Shown here one piece after another: positions 1 through 9,349 of a stretch of DNA of 64,000 nt. Each line of letters begins with the position of its first letter. The stretch's first letter is position 1. A program made the translations under genes and the position numbers. The notes beneath the pieces were generated by a model. The model was not told the origin of the DNA, ran no database searches, and saw only the letters and a program-made list of their open reading frames with translations. The DNA lies in the NCBI GenBank assembly GCA_028248455.1, contig JAOKHV010000002.1:62001-126000 (forward strand), given 5' to 3'. The stretch comes from Ascidiaceihabitans sp. (GTDB lineage: Bacteria; Pseudomonadota; Alphaproteobacteria; Rhodobacterales; Rhodobacteraceae).

Positions 1-2
1 CC

Positions 3-1052
3 GTCTTGGCCAGCGTCGGCCAAATCGACGGCAACCTGCGCAATGCCATAACTGGCAACCTACCTGACATCGCGCCATCTTACTTCTTCGTCGATATCCA
101 GCGCGACCAGATGGAGGGTTACACCAAACGCCTTAAAGACGACCCAGCGGTCCGGCGGATCGATAGCGCCCCAATGCTGCGCGGGGTCATTACCCAGATC
201 AACGGAAAACCCGCCCGTGAGGTTGCGGGGGACCATTGGGTTTTAGAGGGCGATCGCGGCGTCACCTATGCGGACCGACCCAGCAAACAGACCCGCATCA
301 CAGATGGTGAATGGTGGCCAGAGGACTATTCCGGACCACCGCTGATCAGTTTTGCAGCCGAAGAGGCCGAGGAAATGAACCTATCCTTAGGCGATACGGT
401 TACGATGAACATCTTGGGCCGCGATATCACGGGTACCATCAGTTCCTTTCGCGAAGTTGATTTTTCATCCGCTGGCATCGGCTTCATACTGTCGATGAAC
501 CCAAGTGCATTGCAGGGTGCGCCGCATACCTTCATCTCAACCGTTTACGCAGAGCCAGAGGCAGAAACCGCCATCCTGCGTGACCTTGCCAAAGCCTATC
601 CCAACATAACCGCAATCCGCGTGCGCGACGCAATTGAGCGGGTCGCGGATGTCTTGTCAGGTCTCGCAGCCGCCACGTCTTATGGCGCGTCAGCAACTTT
701 GCTAACTGGTTTCCTTGTTCTGATCGGCGCGGCAGCCGCAGGCACAAATGCACGAACCTATGAAGCGGCTGTTCTCAAAACACTTGGGGCCACACGCGGA
801 CGCATTTTGCTTAGCTTCGCACTCCGCTCTGCCCTGCTGGGATTGGCCGCTGGCCTTGTTGCATTGGCGGCCGGTATTGCAGGCGGATGGGCTGTCAGCA
901 CCTTCGTCATGAACATCGAATACATCGTGATTTGGCCATCGGCATTGGCGATCGTTACCGGGGGTGTTATTGCAACGCTTGTTGCTGGTCTTTTGTTCGC
1001 ATGGGGCCCATTGGCGGCGCGCCCAGCCCAAGTGCTTCGAGCCCGAGAATAA
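3..1052 (+). CDS. ABC transporter permease, FtsX/YbbP type (5' partial)
   Basis: C-terminal part of an FtsX-family permease of the YbbP type, which pairs with a LolD-like ATPase. The reading frame is open to the left edge, so the true start lies outside the window. The first ~220 residues form the extracytoplasmic (MacB-PCD-like) region. A helix near residues 225-245, a cytoplasmic loop with the FtsX-like stretch EAAVLKTLGATRGRIL, and two more helices follow. The end (PAQVLRARE) matches the usual YbbP tail. Known YbbP proteins are linked to envelope or export functions, but the substrate cannot be read from sequence. Confidence 0.8.
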   Translation, partial: VLASVGQIDGNLRNAITGNLPDIAPSYFFVDIQRDQMEGYTKRLKDDPAVRRIDSAPMLRGVITQINGKPAREVAGDHWVLEGDRGVTYADRPSKQTRITDGEWWPEDYSGPPLISFAAEEAEEMNLSLGDTVTMNILGRDITGTISSFREVDFSSAGIGFILSMNPSALQGAPHTFISTVYAEPEAETAILRDLAKAYPNITAIRVRDAIERVADVLSGLAAATSYGASATLLTGFLVLIGAAAAGTNARTYEAAVLKTLGATRGRILLSFALRSALLGLAAGLVALAAGIAGGWAVSTFVMNIEYIVIWPSALAIVTGGVIATLVAGLLFAWGPLAARPAQVLRARE

Positions 1053-1062
1053 GGACAAGACC

Positions 1063-1629
1063 ATGAGCGATCCACACTTTTTTGGCTATGGCAGCCTCGT
1101 CAACACGGCGACCCACATTTACCCCAACGCGCAAAAAGCGACCCTATCGGGATGGCGTCGCGCATGGGTGCGTAACGGCGGGTATGGCACCATTTTTTTG
1201 ACGGCTGTTCCGGCTGATCCTTCCGAACAAATTCAAGGTCTGATTGCCGCTGTCCCCAATGCCGATTGGGCCGCTTTGGATGAACGTGAAACTGGATATC
1301 GCCGCATTCCGTCAGCCGGCAACGTTAGCCATGGTGACGAGCCATCAACCGATATCGCCCACTATGCAGTTGCCGCTGAAGACATACTAATGGAGGGTGA
1401 TCAGGTTATCCTACTTAGCTATCTGGATGTAGTGATTCAGGGGTATTTGCAACAATTTGGTGAGGACGGAGTTGATGCATTTTTCGCCACCACCGATGGA
1501 TGGGATATGCCTATCCTAAACGATCGCGCCGCGCCGCGGTATCCGCGCAGCCAAATCCTAAGCCCCTCAGAAACAGCGCTGGTGGATGGACATCTGGACC
1601 GCATCGCGGCCCAGATAATCACTTCTTAA
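1063..1629 (+). CDS. Gamma-glutamylcyclotransferase-like protein
   Basis: Protein of 188 residues with the GGCT-fold opening FFGYGSLVN at residues 5-13, which binds the gamma-glutamyl group. An acidic segment, LDERETGYRR near residue 70, fits the family's catalytic Glu. Family members release 5-oxoproline from gamma-glutamyl peptides, but the true substrate here is unknown. The ATG at 1063 is chosen because the domain starts right there. An in-frame start at 964 would add 33 unrelated residues overlapping the permease. It lies 10 bp after the permease stop, so the two are probably co-transcribed. Confidence 0.8.
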   Translation: MSDPHFFGYGSLVNTATHIYPNAQKATLSGWRRAWVRNGGYGTIFLTAVPADPSEQIQGLIAAVPNADWAALDERETGYRRIPSAGNVSHGDEPSTDIAHYAVAAEDILMEGDQVILLSYLDVVIQGYLQQFGEDGVDAFFATTDGWDMPILNDRAAPRYPRSQILSPSETALVDGHLDRIAAQIITS

Positions 1630-2957
1630 GCGCGGGCTTTAACAACCTGCAAAAGTGTCATCGTCGCGGACATATCTGGTCCGTGGCTTTGACCTGTCAG
1701 CGCTTTGCGCAGCGGCATGAACAAGCCCTTGCCTTTGCGACCAGTCGCTTCTTTCACGGCACCCGTCCACGTTTTCCATGTGGTGTCGTCGAACGGAGCT
1801 TGAGGCAACATAGCCATCGCTTGGGCCACGAATTCTGCGTCTTCATCGTCGATCACTGGATCAGCGCCTTCGCTGAACAATGTCCACCACGCAGCCAAGT
1901 CTTTTAGGGTTGTGATGTTATCACGTGTGACGGTCCAAAATGTTTCCGCCAGATCAGCAGGAACGCCAAGGTCAGCAATTTGATCGGCAACGTCAGCCAA
2001 TGGTTTTGCCTGCAACACATTTGCTGTCAGCGGGAACAGGTCAGCAACATCAAACTTCGTCGGTGCGGTGCCAAAGCTGCTGACTTCGAAACCTTCGATC
2101 AGTTCGGACATTTCGCTCCGCAGTTCCATTGGATCAGACGACCCAAGACGCGCCATCAATGACAACAATGCCATCGGTTGAACGCCCTGCTCACGCAGAT
2201 CACGCAGGGCCAAAGTACCTAGACGTTTCGACAACGCCTCGCCTTGTGGACCGGTCAGCAACGAGTGGTGTGCGAATTCAGGCGGGGTCATGCCCAGCGC
2301 CTTCATGATTTGAATTTGGGTGGCCGTGTTGGTCACGTGGTCAGACCCACGGACAACGTTCGTAACGCCCATATCCGTGTCATCGACAACAGATGCGATT
2401 GTGTAAAGAAACTGACCGTCACCACGGATCAAAACCGGATCACTGACAGAGGCCGCATCGATAGAGATGTCGCCAAGAATGCCGTCTTTCCAATTGATAC
2501 GTTCCTGATCCAACTTGAAACGCCAGACGCCATCACCGCGCTCAGTACGCAAGGCATCGCGTTCTTCAGTACTAAGGTTCAACGCCGCGCGGTCATAGAC
2601 CGGTGGCTTACCCATGTTCAGCTGTTTCTTACGCTTTAGGTCCAACTCAGTCGGGGTTTCGAACGCTTCATAGAAACGATCAATACTGCGTAGTTTTTCA
2701 GCGGCATCCGCGTAACGGTCCAGACGCTTAGACTGACGCTCAACCTTGTCCCACTGCAGGCCCAACCATTCGAGGTCCTGCTTAATCCGATCAACGTATT
2801 TTTCGTCAGAGCGCACCGGGTCAGTATCGTCGATGCGCAGAATGAATGTACCACCAGCCTTGCGGGCAATCAGGTAATTCATCAGCGCAGTGCGCAGGTT
2901 ACCAACGTGGATGTAGCCAGTCGGCGATGGGGCGAAACGTGTGATGGTCATGGGCAT
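1626..2957 (-). CDS. gltX: Glutamate--tRNA ligase
   Basis: Class I aminoacyl-tRNA synthetase that charges tRNA with glutamate in the cytoplasm. The HIGH-type motif is HVGN at residues 17-20 after RFAPSPTGY, the KMSKS-type loop is ALSKR at 241-245, and a C-terminal anticodon-binding domain follows. Length (443 aa) is normal for alphaproteobacteria. Two ATGs are possible: the first (2957) is only 3 bases from AGGAG, the second (2951) 9 bases away, so translation may begin at MTITRF. Related genomes often carry two gltX copies; which one this is cannot be told. The gene converges on the cyclotransferase-like gene with a 4-bp overlap. Confidence 0.95.
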   Translation of the reverse strand: MPMTITRFAPSPTGYIHVGNLRTALMNYLIARKAGGTFILRIDDTDPVRSDEKYVDRIKQDLEWLGLQWDKVERQSKRLDRYADAAEKLRSIDRFYEAFETPTELDLKRKKQLNMGKPPVYDRAALNLSTEERDALRTERGDGVWRFKLDQERINWKDGILGDISIDAASVSDPVLIRGDGQFLYTIASVVDDTDMGVTNVVRGSDHVTNTATQIQIMKALGMTPPEFAHHSLLTGPQGEALSKRLGTLALRDLREQGVQPMALLSLMARLGSSDPMELRSEMSELIEGFEVSSFGTAPTKFDVADLFPLTANVLQAKPLADVADQIADLGVPADLAETFWTVTRDNITTLKDLAAWWTLFSEGADPVIDDEDAEFVAQAMAMLPQAPFDDTTWKTWTGAVKEATGRKGKGLFMPLRKALTGQSHGPDMSATMTLLQVVKARA

Positions 2958-2980
2958 GATCTCCTATGCGGCGGTAGGTG

Positions 2981-3517
2981 TCATAGGGGCCGCGATTTGT
3001 CCAGTTCCAAGCGTGAAAGGTGGGCGTTCATTATGGACGCAATCTGGTCCAAATCGCCGTCCAATCCGCGACTGTGCACAACAGCAGCGCCCCCTATCAA
3101 ACGAAACCGGCGCCACGCGTTGGGCTGACGCATACGCACGGCGTGCGCATCTAGAAGGCCAATGGACAATTGCAGGCTTTGGGAGTCGACAAGAACACGG
3201 CTGACTTCGGACCACTTTAATGTCGGAACATAATATCCCGACAAGCCAAAGGCATCGATCCGAAGGGCGCTGGGCCGAACCCAAGCGATCCCAAAATTCA
3301 GAACAGCCCATCCGCAAAGTATCGCACCTAAAACGATCACAGCCCAAATAGGGAAAGCAACAGATCCAGTGGCAAATGTGGAAAACACACCAGCAATCAC
3401 AAGACCAACACCGAAGATCACAACCAAGCAGGCATGCAAGATCAAACGCCGCGCATTGATCTCGATTAGGGTTGGATCAGCGCCCGTAAGGTGCGCATTT
3501 TGCGCACCACCCGTCAT
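2981..3517 (-). CDS. Hypothetical membrane protein with PH-like C-terminus
   Basis: A 178-residue protein with two predicted membrane helices (about residues 26-50 and 57-80) and a cytoplasmic segment that looks like a small bacterial PH domain (WSEVSRVLVDSQSLQLSIG). I do not recognise a named family. It starts inside the end of nadE (ATGA overlap at 3514-3517), so it is translationally coupled to that gene. Nothing in it indicates a link with NAD synthesis. Confidence 0.65.
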   Translation of the reverse strand: MTGGAQNAHLTGADPTLIEINARRLILHACLVVIFGVGLVIAGVFSTFATGSVAFPIWAVIVLGAILCGWAVLNFGIAWVRPSALRIDAFGLSGYYVPTLKWSEVSRVLVDSQSLQLSIGLLDAHAVRMRQPNAWRRFRLIGGAAVVHSRGLDGDLDQIASIMNAHLSRLELDKSRPL

Positions 3518-5172
3518 GAAGGATCACGCCAACGGTTCACAATCGGATACCGTCGATCCAACCAGAACGCCCCCTTCGTCAATCGCGCACCCGGTGCGGA
3601 TTGGAAGCGTTTGTATTCTGAAATGTAGATCAGGTGCTCGACCTTCTTCACCACATCGCGATCAAACCCAGCGGCCACGCAATCAGCGACAGAGGCGTCA
3701 TTGTCCACCAGCATCTCAAGCAACGCATCCAGCACCGGATAATCCGGCAGGCTATCGCTGTCTTTTTGATCGTCGCGCAGCTCGGCACTTGGGGCCTTGG
3801 TGATGATGTTGTCAGGGATCACAGCCCCCTCGGGCCCCATCATCCAATCGCGGTGGTTGGCATTGCGCCAGCGGCAGGTTTCGAACACCCGCATTTTATA
3901 CAGGTCTTTAATCGGGTTATAGCCACCAGCCATATCACCATAGATCGTGGCATAGCCTACCGCGACCTCTGATTTATTGCCCGTGGTCAAAACCATCTCG
4001 CCAAATTTATTGCTCATCGCCATCAACAACAGACCGCGCAGGCGGGACTGGATGTTCTCTTCGGTCAGCCCTTCTTCAAGACCTGCGAACAACGGAGCCA
4101 AGGTATTGGTGATCGCCTCACGCCCCTCAGCGATAGGGACATAATCATAACGGCAGCCCAGCGCGTTGGCGCAGGCCTCAGCATCCTCAAGGCTCGCCTT
4201 ACTGGTGTATTCGGACGGCAGCATAACGCAGCGCACGTTTTCCGCGCCCAAGGCATCGGTGGCGATGGTCGCAACAATCGCAGAATCGATCCCACCGGAC
4301 ATGCCCAGCAGAACCTTTTTGAAACCCGTCTTGCCCATATAGTCGCGCAGGGACTGAACCATCACGCGATAGTCTTGTTCCCACGTGTCTGGTTGAGCGG
4401 TCTTAACCCCATCCTTAACTCGCCAGCCATCCGTGCCGCGTTCAAGATCAACATGCACGATGGCTGTATCAAACGCTGGCATTTGAAGCGCCAACCCGCC
4501 ACCCGGGTTCAGTGCGAATGAAGCACCGTCAAAGACCTGATCGTCTTGACCGCCCACCATGTTCAGATAGATCAGCGGCAGACCTGTTTCGACAACGCGT
4601 GACACCATGTGGTTCAGGCGGGTTTCGAATTTGTCGCGGTAATAGGGCGATCCATTCGGGATCAGCAAGAATTCAGCACCTGTTTCGGCCAAGGTCTCTG
4701 CCACATCTTCGTGCCATGCATCTTCGCAGATCGGGCTGCCGATGCGTGTGTTTCCAACGCTATAGGGTCCACCCAACGGCCCTGCATTAAAGATACGGAC
4801 CTCATCAAACACAGTTTCATTCGGCAGGTGATGCTTAAGCGCCTTGGATGCAACTTTACCGCCCTTACAGATCAGATAGGCGTTATACAGGCAGCCATCT
4901 TCAAACCACGGGCCACCAATCGCCAAGGCGGGGCCGTCTGCGCAGTCTTTTGCCAATTGCTCAACCGCAGCCATAGCTGCCTTGTGAAACACGGGTTTCA
5001 CCACCAAGTCTTGGGCATTGTATCCTGTGATGAACATCTCAGGCAGTGCTACGAGATCGGCACCGGCCGCGCGCCCCTGTTCCCATGCATCGCGCGCTAA
5101 GGCTGCATTGCCAGCGATCTCGCCAACGGTGGGGTTTAACTGGCACAGTGTAATGCGAAACGTATCAGCCAT
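3514..5172 (-). CDS. nadE: Glutamine-dependent NAD+ synthetase
   Basis: Converts deamido-NAD to NAD using glutamine as the ammonia source. It has two domains: an N-terminal nitrilase-type amidase with the triad Glu45 (LPEMF), Lys113 and Cys149 (PICEDAW), and a C-terminal synthetase with the ATP-pyrophosphatase loop SGGIDSA at 292-298. The length of 552 aa is normal. All catalytic residues I looked for are present. The PH-like membrane gene is coupled downstream. The 5' flank to 5361 is a divergent spacer shared with the MORN gene. Confidence 0.96.
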   Translation of the reverse strand: MADTFRITLCQLNPTVGEIAGNAALARDAWEQGRAAGADLVALPEMFITGYNAQDLVVKPVFHKAAMAAVEQLAKDCADGPALAIGGPWFEDGCLYNAYLICKGGKVASKALKHHLPNETVFDEVRIFNAGPLGGPYSVGNTRIGSPICEDAWHEDVAETLAETGAEFLLIPNGSPYYRDKFETRLNHMVSRVVETGLPLIYLNMVGGQDDQVFDGASFALNPGGGLALQMPAFDTAIVHVDLERGTDGWRVKDGVKTAQPDTWEQDYRVMVQSLRDYMGKTGFKKVLLGMSGGIDSAIVATIATDALGAENVRCVMLPSEYTSKASLEDAEACANALGCRYDYVPIAEGREAITNTLAPLFAGLEEGLTEENIQSRLRGLLLMAMSNKFGEMVLTTGNKSEVAVGYATIYGDMAGGYNPIKDLYKMRVFETCRWRNANHRDWMMGPEGAVIPDNIITKAPSAELRDDQKDSDSLPDYPVLDALLEMLVDNDASVADCVAAGFDRDVVKKVEHLIYISEYKRFQSAPGARLTKGAFWLDRRYPIVNRWRDPS

Positions 5173-5361
5173 GGGGTGCTCCGGTCAGATTTCACCTGCA
5201 CCTATATGCGTTCCAACACGCCCAGAAAACCCCTGACACACCCAATTAAGCGCGACCAATATAACCCATGCGCAAAACCCATTGCGAGGCGGCCAACCTT
5301 ATTCTAGGCTGAGCAAGCTTGCACAGTTACGTGCAGGCCAAGAATTAATACAGGTCTCGCC

Positions 5362-6750
5362 ATGAAACGTCTTATTCTCGCTTTGTGTTTAGCTGCTGCT
5401 CCCATGGGCGCATTGGCACAGGATGGTCAAGTTCAGACCAAACAATACGACGATGGCGGCATTTATGAAGGCAGCTTTCGCGGTGGCCTTCAGCACGGGG
5501 AAGGCACCTATCGCCTGCCCAACGGCTATGAATATACTGGCGCATGGGATGACGGAGAAATCAAAGGCGAAGGCGTTGCGCGTTTTCCAAATGGTTCCGT
5601 CTACCAAGGCAACTTTTCAAAAGGCAAACCTGACGGTTTTGGCAAAATCACATTTGCCGATGGCGGCACCTATGAAGGCGACTGGCTTACTGGCACTATC
5701 ATGGGCCAAGGTGTCGCGCTGTATGCGAACGGCGTGCGCTATGAGGGCGCGTTCCGCAATGCCAAACACCATGGCAAAGGCGTTATGCAAAGCACGGGTG
5801 GCTATGAATACAAAGGTGACTGGATTGACGGCGTCAAAAACGGCGTAGGCACAATCACCTACCCTGACGGCGCGGTGTATGACGGCGACATCGCCAACGG
5901 CAAACGCGAGGGTTCCGGCAAGCTAACGATGCCGGATGGATTGATTTATGTCGGCCTGTGGAAAGACGGCCAAATCGATGGCACTGGTACGCTGACACAA
6001 CCCAATGGCGACGTTTATGACGGCCAACTGGTATCAGGACGCCGCCAAGGCACAGGCCGTGTGACCTACGCAAACGGTGACATCTATGAAGGCGACTTCG
6101 CTGATGACCGCCGCCACGGCACAGGCACATTCACAGGCACAGACGGCTACACCTATGTCGGCGCATGGATCGCGGGCCAGATCGAGGGACAAGGTCGCGT
6201 GACCTACCCAGATGGTTCAATCTACGAAGGCAGCTTTCGTGATGACCTTGCCGATGGCACTGGAAAAATCACGTACAAAGACGGCTCTGTATATGAAGGC
6301 AGCTGGGTCGCTGGTGTGATCGAGGGCAATGGCAAGGCCACATACGTCAATGGCGTGATCTATGAGGGTGGCTTTCAGAATGCACGCAATCACGGCCAAG
6401 GCATCATGACCTATGCCGATGGCTATCGCTATGACGGCGCATGGGAAAATGGCCAACGCCACGGCGCAGGTACTGCGACTTATCCAGATGGCACCGTCTA
6501 CGTGGGCAACTTTGACAACGGACAGCGCAATGGGACGGGCAAGATCACCATGGCCAATGGCTTTGAATATGATGGCCAATGGCAAACCGGCGAAATCAAC
6601 GGTACCGGCACTGCCACCTACGACAATGGCGACATCTATGAGGGCACGTTCCTAAAGGGCAAACGCCAAGGCAGCGGCACAATGCGCTATGCTACGGGTG
6701 AAGAAGCCACTGGGACATGGGAAAACGGCGCGTTGAAAGACGACGGTTAA
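5362..6750 (+). CDS. Exported MORN-repeat protein, 18 tandem units
   Basis: A 462-residue protein: signal peptide (about 19 residues, ending in AMGALA-type sequence before QDG), then 18 complete 23-residue MORN units of the form YEGxFxxGxxxGxGxxxYxxGxx and a partial nineteenth. Nothing but repeats follows, so the protein is expected to be one long beta-hairpin rod in the periplasm or outside the cell. MORN arrays in other organisms bind membranes or act as scaffolds; the role here is unknown. Units 1-9 match units 10-18 one by one, showing an internal duplication of about 621 bp. It is transcribed alone, converging on the SDR gene 10 bp away. Confidence 0.9.
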   Translation: MKRLILALCLAAAPMGALAQDGQVQTKQYDDGGIYEGSFRGGLQHGEGTYRLPNGYEYTGAWDDGEIKGEGVARFPNGSVYQGNFSKGKPDGFGKITFADGGTYEGDWLTGTIMGQGVALYANGVRYEGAFRNAKHHGKGVMQSTGGYEYKGDWIDGVKNGVGTITYPDGAVYDGDIANGKREGSGKLTMPDGLIYVGLWKDGQIDGTGTLTQPNGDVYDGQLVSGRRQGTGRVTYANGDIYEGDFADDRRHGTGTFTGTDGYTYVGAWIAGQIEGQGRVTYPDGSIYEGSFRDDLADGTGKITYKDGSVYEGSWVAGVIEGNGKATYVNGVIYEGGFQNARNHGQGIMTYADGYRYDGAWENGQRHGAGTATYPDGTVYVGNFDNGQRNGTGKITMANGFEYDGQWQTGEINGTGTATYDNGDIYEGTFLKGKRQGSGTMRYATGEEATGTWENGALKDDG

Positions 6751-6760
6751 TCCCGCAGTC

Positions 6761-7426
6761 CTACCAAGGCAGCGCCGTTCCTGAGTAGTCATAGAAACCA
6801 CCGCTTTGCGCCGGTGTTAAGTCGTCCATAACCTTCACCAAATTTGCGGCCGCTTGATCGGCTGGAACGCTTGCATGACGGGCAAGGTATTTGGACGTAA
6901 ACGGCGTCTCCACAGTTCCCGGGTGCAATGCTACGATACTAGACTGCGGATGGCTGCGCGCCAATTCAATCGCAGAGGTATGGACAATCTGGTTCACCGC
7001 CGCTTTCGCCGCACGGTAACTGACCCATCCACCCAATCGGTTGTCCCCGATAGATCCCACTTTGGCCGACAGCACAGAAAATACGCTGGCGCGGTCTTTT
7101 CGCAAAAGGCGGCTCGCATGCGCGAGGATCAGCGCAGGCCCAATCGCGTTGACCGCGAACTGATCTGCCATCGCGACGGGATCAATCGCTCTGATCGTTT
7201 TCTCAGGGGCCGCGCCATTCACACTCAACGCGCCGGTGGCAACGATCACCCGGTCAAAGGTGCGATCCAAGCGTCCCAAATGATCTGCAACACTTTGGGC
7301 ATCCGTAATGTCCACACCGTCAACTGAGCGTGAAAGCTCTATAACACTGTCGCCGCGTGTTGTGTGGTGTTGTGTAATCGCGCCGCCAATGCCGCCCGAA
7401 GCGCCAATAATCAGAACATTTATCAT
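6761..7426 (-). CDS. SDR family NAD(P)-dependent oxidoreductase (CsgA/C-factor-like)
   Basis: A short-chain dehydrogenase of 221 residues. The Rossmann glycine motif is GASGGIGG at residues 8-15, and the active-site Tyr and Lys lie in SYRAAKAAV near residue 145. The closest recognisable subgroup is the short C-factor-like SDRs found in many proteobacteria, whose substrates are mostly unknown. It sits between the MORN gene (convergent) and the leuA leader (divergent), so it appears to be a single-gene unit. Confidence 0.8.
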   Translation of the reverse strand: MINVLIIGASGGIGGAITQHHTTRGDSVIELSRSVDGVDITDAQSVADHLGRLDRTFDRVIVATGALSVNGAAPEKTIRAIDPVAMADQFAVNAIGPALILAHASRLLRKDRASVFSVLSAKVGSIGDNRLGGWVSYRAAKAAVNQIVHTSAIELARSHPQSSIVALHPGTVETPFTSKYLARHASVPADQAAANLVKVMDDLTPAQSGGFYDYSGTALPW

Positions 7427-7570
7427 ACTTCATAGGTAGCACAGCATAGACGCACTTCAACGCGGACGGCCCAAAATCCTAATGCGACGCTCCACCTCAA
7501 AATGGCACCCCATCCAATTAGGCATAAAAACCTACTTTCCATTTGGAAATCGACGGCTATAACTGCATCC

Positions 7571-7654
7571 ATGACACGTAACGCACATACCCTGATCGCG
7601 CGCCCTCTTGGCGCAGCGCTTTTGTGCGAGCTCTTGCTCCTATTCAGCCTCTGA
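7571..7654 (+). CDS. leuA leader peptide (attenuator)
   Basis: A 27-codon open frame starting ATG at 7571 and ending TGA at 7654. Its last 11 residues read LLCELLLLFSL, with seven leucine codons of mixed type including CTA. It lies 85 bp upstream of leuA on the same strand. Leucine-rich leaders in front of leucine-synthesis genes are the classical sensor of attenuation: ribosomes stall on the Leu codons when charged tRNA-Leu is scarce and so change the fold of the RNA downstream. No separate ribosome-binding-site assay is possible from sequence, but composition and position together are strong. Confidence 0.85.
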   Translation: MTRNAHTLIARPLGAALLCELLLLFSL

Positions 7655-7710
7655 GCGTGTCCATCGGCACGTCCGCTCAGAGGGTTACCCGCGAGGGTCG
7701 GATACGTGCC
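7651..7710 (+). promoter_or_regulatory. leuA leader RNA: mutually exclusive hairpins
   Basis: Overlapping the leader stop, CTGAGCG (7651-7657) can pair with CGCTCAG (7674-7680). The loop of that hairpin contains GGCACGT (7666-7672), which can instead pair with ACGTGCC (7704-7710). CCCTCT inside the leader (7603-7608) can pair with AGAGGG (7679-7684), and ACCC/GGGT with a GCGA loop forms at 7687-7698. This set of competing stems is what attenuation needs. A clear U-run after a stem is missing, so the mechanism might be translational or Rho-linked instead of a simple intrinsic terminator. Confidence 0.6.
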
Positions 7711-7739
7711 AAGAATCAGGACAACAAAAGAGAAATTAA

Positions 7740-9299
7740 ATGACATCTTCCCAAGACAAAGTCGTAATTTTCGACACCACATTGCGCGACGGCGAACAAT
7801 CCCCCGGCGCAACCATGACCCACGCAGAAAAGCTTGAGATCGCTGGACTGTTGGACGAAATGGGCGTCGACATTATCGAAGCCGGCTTTCCGATCGCCTC
7901 CGAGGGCGACTTTAATGCCGTTTCAGAGATTGCCAAAAATAGCGTCAATTCAGTTATCTGCGGTTTGGCCCGTGCCCAACTGGGTGACATTGACCGCTGC
8001 TGGGAAGCCGTAAAGCACGCCGCGCAGCCACGTATTCACACCTTTATCGGCACATCCCCATTGCACCGTGCGATCCCGAACCTGACCAAAGACGAAATGG
8101 CGGTCCGGATCGAAGAAACCGTAAGCCACGCGCGCAACCTTTGCGACAACGTGCAGTGGTCTCCGATGGATGCGACACGTACCGAATTTGATTATCTGTG
8201 TCGTACTGTTGAAATTGCGATTAAAGCGGGCGCGACAACGATCAACATCCCTGACACCGTGGGCTACACTGCCCCTCGTGAAAGCGCGCAATTGATCCGT
8301 GACCTTCTTGAACATGTGCCGGGCGCGGATAACATCATCTTCGCGACACACTGCCACAACGACCTAGGCATGGCGACGGCCAACAGCTTGGCCGCGGTTG
8401 AAGCAGGTGCACGTCAGATCGAATGCACCATCAACGGCCTTGGCGAACGCGCAGGCAATACAGCGTTGGAAGAGGTCGTTATGGCCATGAAGGTACGCAA
8501 TGACATCATGCCGTACCAGACAGGCATCGACACAACCAAACTGATGAATATCTCGCGCCGCGTTGCAACAGTTGCTGGCTTTCCTGTTCAGTTCAACAAA
8601 GCCATCGTTGGTAAAAACGCCTTTGCGCACGAATCTGGTATCCACCAAGACGGCATGTTGAAAAACGCCGAGACGTTCGAAATTATGCGCCCCGAAGATG
8701 TGGGCCTGTCTGGCACCTCCTTGCCGCTTGGCAAACACTCTGGACGCGCAGCACTGCGCGCCAAGTTGGAAGAGCTGGGCGTTGAATTGGGTGACAACCA
8801 GCTGAAGGACGTTTTTGTTCGTTTCAAAGCACTAGCTGATCGCAAGAAGGAAGTGTTTGATGACGATTTAGTCGCCTTGATGCGCAACTCAGACGATCCA
8901 GAGAATGATCGTTTGAAAATCACTTCATTGCGCGTCCAATGCGGCACTGAAGGGCCGCAACAAGCGGACCTAAAGCTAGAAATTGATGGTACAGAACACA
9001 CAGCCACCGAAACCGGCGATGGCCCAGTGGATGCAACATTCAATGCGATCAAAGCATTGGTTGAACACGAAGCAAAACTACAGCTTTACCAAGTGCACGC
9101 CGTGACCGAAGGCACTGATGCCCAAGCCACAGTAACCGTTCGTTTGGAAGAAGACGGTCGTATCGTAACGGGCGAATCTGCGGACACAGACACGGTTGTG
9201 GCCTCTGCCAAAGCCTACGTTCACGCACTAAACCGCCTTCTGGTGCGTCGTGAGAAATCGGGTAAAGACATGCCTGAAATCAATTACAAAGATGCCTAA
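7740..9299 (+). CDS. leuA: 2-isopropylmalate synthase
   Basis: First committed step of leucine synthesis: condenses acetyl-CoA with 2-oxoisovalerate. The HMGL-like TIM barrel opens with FDTTLRDGEQSPG (residues 11-23), and the metal-binding HCHND motif lies near residue 204. The last ~130 residues form the leucine-binding allosteric LeuA dimer domain, so feedback inhibition is expected. The length (519 aa) is normal. Expression is probably controlled by the leucine leader just upstream. Confidence 0.97.
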   Translation: MTSSQDKVVIFDTTLRDGEQSPGATMTHAEKLEIAGLLDEMGVDIIEAGFPIASEGDFNAVSEIAKNSVNSVICGLARAQLGDIDRCWEAVKHAAQPRIHTFIGTSPLHRAIPNLTKDEMAVRIEETVSHARNLCDNVQWSPMDATRTEFDYLCRTVEIAIKAGATTINIPDTVGYTAPRESAQLIRDLLEHVPGADNIIFATHCHNDLGMATANSLAAVEAGARQIECTINGLGERAGNTALEEVVMAMKVRNDIMPYQTGIDTTKLMNISRRVATVAGFPVQFNKAIVGKNAFAHESGIHQDGMLKNAETFEIMRPEDVGLSGTSLPLGKHSGRAALRAKLEELGVELGDNQLKDVFVRFKALADRKKEVFDDDLVALMRNSDDPENDRLKITSLRVQCGTEGPQQADLKLEIDGTEHTATETGDGPVDATFNAIKALVEHEAKLQLYQVHAVTEGTDAQATVTVRLEEDGRIVTGESADTDTVVASAKAYVHALNRLLVRREKSGKDMPEINYKDA

Positions 9300-9303
9300 T
9301 AAA

Positions 9304-9330
9304 TAGGGCGCGCATTATCTACGCGCCCTA
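9304..9330 (+). terminator. Hairpin terminator after leuA
   Basis: TAGGGCGCG (9304-9312) and CGCGCCCTA (9322-9330) form a perfect 9-bp stem with a 9-base loop, starting 4 bp after the leuA stop. A pyrimidine-rich tract ending in CTTTTTCC follows by 9341-9348. This looks like an intrinsic terminator with a slightly distant T-tract. Confidence 0.75.
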
Positions 9331-9349
9331 CCCTGCTTCTCTTTTTCCT

